Source of the DNA: Odontesthes bonariensis
Taxonomy: Eukaryota > Chordata > Actinopteri > Atheriniformes > Atherinopsidae
Reading direction: 5' to 3'
NCBI RefSeq assembly: GCF_027942865.1
Contig: NC_134524.1
Span: forward strand, 2,888,536-2,952,535
DNA: 64,000 nt
This document shows positions 56,050 to 64,000 of this stretch, in pieces; the first letter of the stretch is position 1, and the number at the start of each line of letters is the position of its first letter. The notes beneath the pieces are model-generated. The model was not told the origin of the DNA, ran no database searches, and was given only the letters and a program-made list of their open reading frames with translations. Made by a program: the position numbers and the translations under genes.

Positions 56050-57977
56050 CAGGGGCGTCGCACCCGTGGGGGATGGGGGTGTTTCAACACCCCCACTTTT
56101 ACAGCAAGGTGATTTCACCCCCCCCACATTTTCCAAAGGTAAACCCGTTTGCCCACCCTCGTAGTGCACCAACATACAAAAAGGAGCGCACCTCAGCTCC
56201 CTTACGCTGCACGAAAAGGCATTGGTCAAACCGAACGGACATTCACCCAATCACAGACTGTTGTCCGCGACACGGCCCGGGAAATTTGATATGTCAGAGA
56301 CGAACAGTCGGATCTAGTGATGGGAAGCTCGGCTCTTTTGACTCGGCTCCCGAACGGCCACCTCTGGAACCTGATTGGACACCTCAGGTGTCACTCCAGT
56401 TGATTGACAGGCAAGTCTCGTTGAAAGATGAGTGAGAAACGCGGCGTCTTTGAAATGAGTGGCAGGCGTAGAGAGTGTGGTGTTGTACTGTCAGAGTGAA
56501 CCTACTTTTGTGGAATACATCCTTTTCAGTTAAGTTTTAATGTGATTTCCAAATTAATCATTGTTTTTAAAGACTGCACATTTAGAGAAGAGGTTTTGTT
56601 GCCAATTGTTAGGCTAAACGAGTAGGCTGAAGTTATGAAAGGCTAATGTCACGTTAGCATGAAGCTATGTAGCACTTTAAAAAAACCATATCATTGTTGG
56701 TTTTCAGTAAGTGTGTAATCACACAGTTCATAAGGATTTCATAACTGTAACGTTAGATGAAACTGATATGATCTTTGGGCATTTGTTACAATGTCCATGA
56801 AGCTTGTTTGTTATTATAAAAGATATAAAAGTATAACTTTAGCCAAGCTACTTCACCTGACTGACCTACATGATCTCGTTTAATTTTATAGCAGCTCGGC
56901 TTGGAGTTGGTTTTAAAGTAAGTTAAAGCACAAGAATGGAGACAAATAGTTTAAGATTAACACAATATAGAGGTTTAACCCGGCTGTCTTATTTTGTGTA
57001 GGGACAGATAACAATGAAAAGACTTCTTTGTAAAGAAGCACAAGTCAGACCCAGATCAGGCCCAGACAGACCCCAGCCATGAAACCAGCAGCCCTGGCAG
57101 CTCCCAACCAGGCCAGTCAGTGTGGGCAGACACAAGGAGCCAGGCTACCACCACCAGGTCAGAGTATTCAAAGGCAGCTAAATGCATCTCCACTTTGCCC
57201 AGATTGTTTATGTAAAGAGGGGGATGAGTATGTCCTGCTGATGAATATTGTGATCACAGTAGTGTGAGTGGGTGTGTCAGATAGAGATATGCAGGCATCA
57301 TTTTTTTTTTTTTTCTGTAGACATCAGTACTGACTGGCCAGACCTGTGGACTGTCAAACAAAAAGAAGAATTTAAATCCTAGTTTTGTTGAATGATTTAA
57401 AATAACATTCAACCAAAAAAAATATATTCAATATTTGCAGTGATATTTATATACTGTATATCTAACAAAGTATGCTGGAATAGTGTTCAGCTATTGAGAA
57501 GTGAATAGTTTGTTTCAATGTTACGACAGTGCACTTTTGAGTTTATCTGATTGGTTTTGATGTTTGAAAGGAAATGATTTTTGGTAAAATATGAACAAGG
57601 ATGCATTGTCACTGCACCTGATCAAGTCATAATAATTTTGTATTAGTGAGACCCCCCCCCCCCCCCAAGCCACACATCGGAAATTGTGATCAGAATCATA
57701 CTCTTGAGAGGGCAATTATATATTTTCGAGAGTTTTCAATCAAGCCATGAAGTGCAGAGTTTTTTTTTCCAGGAACTTCGTAGCCTGCAGTAAATCCACG
57801 GTGATAACTCCGTGGTAGTGATTAAATGTTACATTTTGTGATTAAAAATGTGTAAATTATGATACTGTATCTCTAATGTGAGGCTTGACCTTTTTATATA
57901 CAGTCTATCGACTTGATGTGGTGCTCATGTGCCCCCCCTGGAACACCCCCACATTTAAAATCACTGCTCCACCCCTG
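56050..57977. mobile_element. Non-autonomous hAT, 1.93 kb, perfect 8-bp TSD
   Basis: Ends CAGGGGCGTCGCACC and (reversed) CAGGGGTGGAGCAG are flanked by GACACCGC at 56042-56049 and 57978-57985. The interior has a remnant resembling a hAT N-terminal linker (about 57030-57210, KKHKSDPDQAQTDPSHET) and a nested start GTGATGGGAAGCTCGGCTCT at 56318, but no transposase. Confidence 0.9.
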
Positions 57978-58551
57978 GACACCGCCATCGGTGTTTCATG
58001 CCATCTCAGAGTGGTTGATCTAAACAAAACAAATTTGTCACAATCTTCACGTTTCAGTAGTATCCACAAAGTGCTTAAGTGCTAACAGGGCACATTAGCT
58101 CCCAAGTACATGACAACAGAATCGCACTCTCTCTGCCTTGTGCATTAGGCTAACAAAGACAGCGCCAGTCTGAATTCACTGTGGCCGTGCGTGGGCGTTG
58201 CTGTTGTTGTTGCGCTCCTGTTTCCTCGTTGTGTGTTATTAGTATTAATGGCGACTAGAAAGGGGCAAACGTGATCTGGGCTTTGCGTTCAATTTATGCA
58301 CCGATGATTATACAGAGTGGATGAAACTGTGCAGGCTATTCGAGATGTCTCCGAATGCCTACTTTAAAGGAAGCGTGATGTGTTTGCCAGGGCTGCCTAA
58401 ACGAGTTGCCAACCGTCCCTTGAAATAATGGAATCGTCACGTATTTAGTAACAAAAGGACAGTTCCTTATTGGGCTGAAACGGGGCCCACAATTCGGTTA
58501 AAATGCAGAAAATTGCATCTAAGAAATACCAAATCCCCTCCCCCCTTATCT
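57978..58551. mobile_element. Remnant of the 4.7-kb hAT family
   Basis: 58404-58510 (AGTTGCCAACCGTCCCTTGA and on) matches, inverted, the right end of the 4712-6648 element. The remaining bases show no gene. Copy B homology resumes at 58552. Confidence 0.6.
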
Positions 58552-59788
58552 GGACTCACCTGCATGCAGCTTTCTGTTGCTATGCTACCAGATGTTCCGA
58601 GATGAGCCGAGATGAGCCGAGGCTTCGCAGTGTGTGTCGGGTAATGGGCCGTTTCTCAATGTGCGTATTTGTCTGTAGTGATGTTTCCAACAGGCTCTTG
58701 ACTCTGAAGCGCGTGTCCAGTAACTTCGGATGTATTTTGTGAAGCTCGTACCGAGGCGCGTGTCGATGACTATGTGGTGACGTCAGAGGCCTTTCGAACC
58801 GGCCGTACCATGTGACCGGTTTAGGAGGGTTTTTTTTCAGTAAAATGTATTGTTCTATGTAAATGTACAAAAAGCATGGCATACAAAACATTGTACAGAT
58901 ATCTGTAGTGTTGAGCTGACTGTAGAAATATCAACATAATCAACATGTTATTCTGTGTATGATTAAGTTGAACAATGAAGAAATAATACATTACACATAT
59001 AAGATAAAACACATTAGACAGAAACTATTTATCAGAAAAAAATATATCTATATCTACATATACCTCAGAAGAAATGAAAATCTATATATTTATCTCTATA
59101 TATAGAGAGAGATAAATATATATATACTAATGGAGTTAATATTTAATTACTTTGAAGATATGATAAATAAATATATCCATGATACCCCATAGTGATGCTG
59201 ACATGATTCTGTTGGACTTAAATGATGCACTAACTGAAGGTTAATCTGACTGATGAAAGTATCTTGGGAACAAAGAGGGAACAGGATGAGACCAAGAGGC
59301 TTCAGCTGAAGATGGTGTCATAAGTCTCCCACTAAGAATCTGTGGGGAAAACAGTGAGAACAATAAATATGTAGTTCCACCATCCTGTCCTCACACCACA
59401 CTGCTAAGATTCCAATAAATGTCAGTCTGCTGTAGTTCCCCTACAATCCAGCAGAGGGTGCTGTGACTAAGAGGAGCTGAATAAGTGGAATCTGTGAGAT
59501 GCAGTTTGATCTAAGAAGCAGATGATGTTCTGGCAGAAGAGACATTTCCATCTTACTAACATGGCTGCGGGTGATAAAGTCAGAGGGTGGGACATGCTGG
59601 AAGATGGTTGTTCTGGGAACTACCAAGAAGCTGAAGATGGAAAAATCTACTTTTATGGAGGAGACTAAGAATGACAAAGAGTTGTGTTCCTGAAAGTGAG
59701 TTTTCAGTGATTCAGACCTGATCCCACTCACTGGTGATTGATGGAAATGATCATCATGACCATCTAACCCAACTCCAGCAGAGTCTGG
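58552..59788 (+). repeat. Repeat unit copy B, inner block
   Basis: 58552-58600 matches the arm at about 7602-7650 (GACTCACCTGCATGCAGC), and 59128-59788 matches the spacer 9534-10197. The roughly 530 bp between are unrelated, and the V-domain remnant present in copy A is not found here. AT-rich palindromic TATATAGAGAGA text precedes 59128. Confidence 0.8.
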
Positions 59789-60346
59789 GTCCTCTATGAC
59801 ATGAGAGCTAACAGCATCACAGTGTGAACAAAAAGCAATCAGCCAATCAGCTCAGAGGAGAATCTGCTCAATATTTAAACATGTGGGCTGAAAAACACTG
59901 TGGGGAACAACTCTGAGACACCTTCTGGTTCACATGAGAAGACATTTTAGTTGTTATTTGATTTCATTCAACAGAAACAAAACAATTCAAACATCTCCAG
60001 CTTCAGAGTTTTTTTCTGTTCATTTACAGCCGCTGAATAAAACTCGCTTTCACTTTAATCTTCTTTGTTATTGTTTTTGAATGGGCTCCGGATGGATGAA
60101 TTGGACTACTACTGAATGAATTGGATGATGATAACAATGAATTGGACTGTATTATTGAAGCGTCTTGAGATGACATTTGTTGTGATTTGGCGCTTTATAG
60201 ATAAAATGAAGTGAAGTGAATTATTCTGAGGAGCAGTTTATGTCGGTGAGCCACAGCTAAAGCGGAACAAGTCAAATATTCTCTCTGCCTTCTGCTTTTT
60301 GAGATTCTGATCACTTCCTGAAGCTGAACTGGTGGTTTGGTGCAGC
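59789..60346 (+). repeat. Unit edge and SINE/LINE-like 3' tail
   Basis: At about 60155-60235 CGTCTTGAGATGACATTTGT, then TTTGGCGCTTTATAGATAAA and GAAGTGAAGTGAA matches the conserved tail of fish L2-type LINEs and their SINEs. Upstream, CCAATCAGCTCAGAGG and ATATTTAAA near 59843-59878 look promoter-like, but no gene start could be linked. Confidence 0.5.
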
Positions 60347-62456
60347 AAACTGGTCCCAGCAGCTGGACATCAGTGGGTGGACTGGTGGACTACCTCAGTG
60401 AAGAGTAGAGGACATCTGGCTCTGCTGGAGACTCTGAAAACAAACACACACAGTTCCAGCTGCAGGAAACACAACTCCAGGAGAAAGGATTGAAGCTGAT
60501 TATCTCTGGGACCTTCAGGATCAGAGGCTCCCGCATACCTGCAGCTCCCCCTTTCATCCAGGCAGGAAAAGCCAAAGGACGGAGGCCAACATACATCAAA
60601 TGTTGCTGCATACTTGAAATGAAAGTGTTTCTGCAGCCAAAGACATTTGTACTATATTTGCACTTTATATAACTGGATGAGAATCGATAAGCGACATCGA
60701 TAATGGAACCGGAATTGGTAAATCTCTAACAATTCCCATCCCAAGTCCTGGGAACCTGGTGAGTGTGAAAATGATGCACTGATGGTGGATAAAGCGGTGG
60801 GACACGTCCAGCAGCGGAGCTGCAGCAGAGCTGGAGTCAGGTTGGGTTATCTGAGCATAGAGGCTGGAAGCAGGGGGAACAGCTGACCTGCTTCTGTCCA
60901 GAGTTGGGAATAAAGAGCAGCTGTACCTCTGGTCCTGTTGGATCTGAGGACTGTTTGTCCAGAAGTGAGCTGGTCTGTCCTGACTGCAGAGCAGACTGCA
61001 GCTGGATGGCTTTCTGCAACAGGAAATACATCCAGATTATATCCCTGCAGGTAAAACTTTAACATCACTGCTGCTGGGGAACACATTAGATTTTCCTCCT
61101 GCAGCAGGATGAAGGAGACGTGATAAGACGTGCTGGTCCCACTCTGTACTACAGCAGAACCAGAGAACAATAACTGACAACAGCTGATGTTTCCTGTTGG
61201 ATTTTTATTTGGGTAAAAAGAATAATGTGTTCACCTAAATGATTCATTCATTCATCTTCTTTGCCTCCTGTATCCATTGAAGGTGGCCTGGAGTCTATCC
61301 CAGCTGCCTCTGGGCAGGAGGTGAGGTGCACCCTGGACATGGGACCAGCTGACCTAATCTGCAGGGGAAGGATGCTGGGAGGACCCGGAGAGAACACAAG
61401 GGGGAACATGCTATAACTGAGGGAAACAATCCTTTAGAAGTCTTTGTTTTTGGGATGTTTATTTCTGCCACCAGGGGGCGAAGTGAGCCCACACATTTCC
61501 CTGACACCTGAGACAGCGGAGAGGACAAAGGTCTGTGTCCAGCTGCTGTTTCCAGCTGCTGTTTCCCTCTTTGTCAGGTCCTTGTTCTTCCATCCATGGA
61601 ACCCAGCAGAATGAAACTTTCTCAGCAGAATAAACCAGCAGCAGCACATGAATAAAAGCCTAAAAAATAAAGTAAAAACTGATCAGATCTCCTCGTGTTT
61701 TAATGATCCATCACTGATATCCTCTTACTGATTTACACATGAACACAGTCTCACCGACCCGCTGCCCCTGAATGCCATCAGGCAGGCTGAGGGGCACCAT
61801 CAGAGGGGCGGAGCCAGGAAAGCACGTGATGACAGCATGATGTGTGTGTGTTCCAGGTGTTCTGAGCTAAAGCTGCTCAGTGTGTGTCAGCAGCTCCTGA
61901 AACATCACCGTCATGTCTCACTTTGGGCTGAAATGAACTTCAGCAGCAGCAGAGGAGGCTCTGACCATGGGCTGCTTCCTGCTGACTGCAAAGGCTCATG
62001 GGAACTTAGTCATTAGATTATCAGTGTTGTCATCATTGCTTTAGCTTCAGTTTGGCCTTTAATTTAAAGCACTTCTGTGGCCACCAACAGTTTCCTGAGG
62101 GAGGTTCCTGTGGATGAAGCTGTGCTGTTTTCCTCTTGTGGCAGAAAAGTGACAAAAACAACCTTCAGCCCTGAGAAAAACCAGCTGCAGTCTGTTGCTG
62201 TTTGGCCTCACAGCTCATAGAATGATAGAAAAACATGATATCTGACACGACTTTCCTCTCAGGGAGGGAACGCTCCCTGTTCCATGCTGAGGAACATGGA
62301 AATAAATACACAGCACAGAGAGTTACAAGTGCAATCATTTATTGGCAAAACAACAGCAACAAAATGCAGAAATAATGAGTAAATTTGAACATTTGCAGAA
62401 ACATTTATTCTTATTTTAACACTGATGCAGCAACAAGCCTAAAAAACCTGAAAAAG
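60347..62456. repeat. Duplicated block, copy 2 of 30401-32599
   Basis: Same two matching stretches as in the 30-kb copy, with different DNA between them (60494-60828). The second stretch includes TTTCCAGCTGCTG duplicated at 61550. Confidence 0.85.
60390..60433 (-). CDS. ITIM-like terminal exon of an Ig-type receptor (copy 2)
   Basis: Same as 30444-30487: a GTTTGTTTTCAG acceptor, SPAEPDVLYSSLR, stop. On this copy a receptor stalk/TM exon of the same strand lies about 3.4 kb upstream (63823-64000), but that exon has its own stop codon. Direct splicing of the two is therefore not implied unless an alternative donor is used. Confidence 0.4.
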
Positions 62457-62597
62457 TCTTTAAAACGGCCTTGAGTTATTTTATAAACCTCATCTTTAGC
62501 TTGAGGTGAACTGATGGTTGGATGAAGTCTTTAAATAATCACCCGCCGTATGAAATCACACCTGCGAGAGCAACAGAGAATAAACAGAACTGCGAAT

Positions 62598-62770
62598 ATG
62601 GAAGACCAGAGAAGGAAAGCCAGCCCATGGACAGTGAGCGAGGTGCAGAGCGTTCTGTGTGTGGTGGCCGAGGACCGCGTGCAGGAGGAACCGGACTGAG
62701 CAACACGAAATGAGAAGGTGTCGCTGCCTGTATCTGAGACAACTCCTGCTGTTTACTTCTTTTTTAATAA
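62598..62770 (+). pseudogene. Myb/SANT-like DNA-binding domain fragment
   Basis: The frame from ATG reads MEDQRRKASPWTVSEVQSVL, CVVAEDRVQEEPD, a TGA, then ATRNEKVSLPVSE. This is the start of a Myb/SANT-like (MSANTD/Harbinger-associated) domain, in which D-G-A-T-R-N is usual, so TGA probably replaces a glycine codon. The rest of the domain is not found. An AATAAA follows at about 62768. Confidence 0.6.
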
Positions 62771-63150
62771 AGAGCTTGGTTTAACTAAACAATATGAACT
62801 GTCAACTGCATTACACATTACACTCCATCGTTGTGTTAACTTTTGACACTTTGTAGTCACCTGAAACCGACGTCACGTTAGTGGTGAACGGGCCGACTCC
62901 GCCCACTTCCAGGCCACGGTTTGGGTGGAAAAGGAAATGTTAGTGGTGCCGTGAGGTGAGGTGTCGCGCTATATGGAACCGAGTAGAGTAGGGCTAGCGG
63001 TGGAAAAGGGGCATAAGTGCTAAACATGGCTGCTTTAATGTAGCCACCATCACTCTGTCCCAAACACTATGGAGCCTGAACTCAGGAGGGGGGGGGTAAC
63101 TCGGGGGTATTACATGAACAACGTAATGTAACACTTCAGTGTGAGTAGTT
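62771..63150. other. No gene recognised
   Basis: Between the Myb/SANT fragment and the first 29-bp repeat. A short G-run at 63089 and MITE-like GC-rich text near 62930-63010, but no clear termini. Confidence 0.3.
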
Positions 63151-63151
63151 A

Positions 63152-63570
63152 GGCCGTTTCCTGGAGTAAAACACAGAGTCCTGTGTGACCCAGATGAACC
63201 TGCATCAGAGGGACGGCAGGAAGAAAGTGTGGAGACCAACAGGAAGAGCCCGAGATCCAGAGCACAGCAGCTCCTCTGTTAGGCACGGTGGTGGGGGTGT
63301 GATGGTGTGGGCATGTGTGGCTGCCACAGGTACCGGCTCACTCATCTGCACTCATTGGAGTGAAGATATGAAATGTGACTTTAATCAGTCCGAGTTGTTT
63401 GATTTAGTTTTACTCTGAGGAGCAGAGGGGGGGCTCAGAGGAAGATGTCCCAGACATCATGGAGGGAGCTGTCAGTCACAGTCAGTTATCAAAGGAAATA
63501 AATGTCAGCAGCTGATTCAACAACATAAACTTGTTCATTAGGCCCGTTTCCTGGAGTAAAACACAGAGTC
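63152..63570 (+). pseudogene. Tc1 transposase fragment flanked by 29-bp direct repeats
   Basis: 63209-63350 encodes DGRKKVWRPTGRARDPEH, SSSSVRHGGGGVMVWACVAA and TGTGSLI, the central catalytic stretch of Tc1-type DD34E transposases (HGGGSxMxWGC pattern). The N-terminal HTH and the end of the protein are missing. A direct repeat (GTTTCCTGGAGTAAAACACA) lies at 63152-63180 and 63542-63570. Confidence 0.8.
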
Positions 63571-63822
63571 GGGCTGTAACAGCGATCCAGCAGCTGGAGT
63601 CTGAACTCAGTGAAAGTCTGAACTTCCATCAGCTGCTGAACAAAGTGAGTAAAACACAGACAGAAGCTGATTCTAACACAGAGCAACACGTAACGGATGG
63701 AACAGATAACATGTTCCACATGTAGAACATGTAGAACCACAGAAGAGCTGAACTAAGACAGAACCTGAACATGTGGAACATGTTTCACCTGAAGGAGGCT
63801 GCTGGGAATCCAGCTTCAGAAA

Positions 63823-64000
63823 CTAAGCTTTTCTTCTATAGATCAGGAAACCAACAGCAAGAAGAAGAAGAGATAAAACGATCAGTCCAACGATCAGTCC
63901 AACAGGTCCTCCTCCTTCCTTCTCTCCTCCTTCCTTCTCTCCTCCTTCCTTCTCTCCTCCTTCCTTCTCTCCTCCTTCCTTCTCTCCTCCACCCTCCGTC
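63823..64000 (-). CDS. Ig-type receptor exon: repeat stalk, TM helix, short tail
   Basis: On the minus strand the frame enters from beyond the window edge with about five EGGEK units (15-bp period). It continues GGPVGLIVGLIVLSLLLLA, VGFLIYRRKA and stops at TAG (63823-63825). The hydrophobic stretch of about 22 residues followed by YRRK is a stop-transfer transmembrane helix. Glycine/glutamate stalk, GLIVGL start and short basic tail resemble fish butyrophilin-like/B7-like receptors, consistent with the V-domain remnant at 9192. The Ig domains would lie to the right of the window. It is a cell-surface protein by inference. Confidence 0.65.
   Translation of the reverse strand, partial: TEGGGEKEGGEKEGGEKEGGEKEGGEKEGGGPVGLIVGLIVLSLLLLAVGFLIYRRKA
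63909..63985. repeat. 15-bp coding minisatellite (EGGEK stalk)
   Basis: Unit CTTCCTTCTCTCCTC repeated about five times. The period is a multiple of three and lies inside the receptor stalk frame, so length changes keep the frame. Confidence 0.9.

Noticed and set aside
1-64000. tRNA, rRNA or classic small RNA genes
   Set aside because: No cloverleaf with A/B boxes or rRNA-like conserved stretch was recognised by eye; short ones could be missed.

Overview
The window looks like teleost fish DNA, probably a percomorph, although the species cannot be named from sequence alone. It holds fish-typical non-LTR retrotransposons (Rex3/RTE-like, Rex1/CR1-like, L2-like, L1), many hAT elements and MITEs, Harbinger, Tc1/mariner, Tigger, piggyBac and BEL/Pao pieces, GT..AG introns, C2H2 zinc-finger exons with TGEKPY linkers, and exons of an Ig-superfamily receptor family. 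No bacterial operon, rRNA, tRNA or CRISPR was recognised. It is a repeat-rich accessory region with few host coding exons.

Layout: 1-1.57 kb, right part of a PIF/Harbinger element with an apparently intact two-exon MADF (Myb/SANT-like) accessory gene; 1.57-2.65 kb, truncated Rex3-like reverse transcriptase; 2.66-17.2 kb, a large inverted duplication (spacer 8.83-10.2 kb) whose outer parts carry a 12-bp coding minisatellite exon and whose arms hold younger insertions (Tigger and LINE pieces, a 1.9-kb hAT, a poly-A retrocopy, a full-length LINE encoding a 2A-like motif with an L1 nested inside). 17.3-23.3 kb: an older LINE split by a full-length two-ORF LINE that itself carries a Rex3 tail. 23.3-43.5 kb: a second large inverted duplication with a C2H2 zinc-finger exon on each arm (9 and 12 fingers); the left arm has an intron-containing IS630-Tc1-type transposon, the right arm an L1 with a G-rich 3' region and a Harbinger deletion derivative. 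The spacer (28.6-35.3 kb) holds a Rex3 tail, a block duplicated at 60-62 kb and a broken hAT transposase. 43.5-49.6 kb: a piggyBac-like end, a hAT MITE, and a BEL/Pao pol split by a nearly intact Rex1-like LINE, itself interrupted by a hAT-like element. 50-59.8 kb: a third copy of the minisatellite-containing unit, split by a 730-bp TIR element, a 475-codon hAT transposase ORF, a THAP exon and a 1.9-kb hAT. 60.3-64 kb: the duplicated block with an ITIM-like receptor tail exon, a Myb/SANT fragment, a Tc1 fragment and, at the right edge, the stalk/transmembrane exon of an Ig-type receptor.

How it fits together: most coding sequence belongs to mobile elements. The Harbinger MADF protein would normally work with a Harbinger transposase that is outside the window or lost. 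Host-type exons are the two zinc-finger exons, the Ig-receptor pieces (V-domain remnant at 9.2 kb, ITIM-like tails at 30.4 and 60.4 kb, stalk/TM exon at 63.8-64 kb) and perhaps the minisatellite exon in three copies. This suggests repeated segmental duplication and inversion of a receptor or zinc-finger cluster later filled with transposons. Paired arms act as empty-site controls, so several insertion boundaries and target-site duplications can be read directly.
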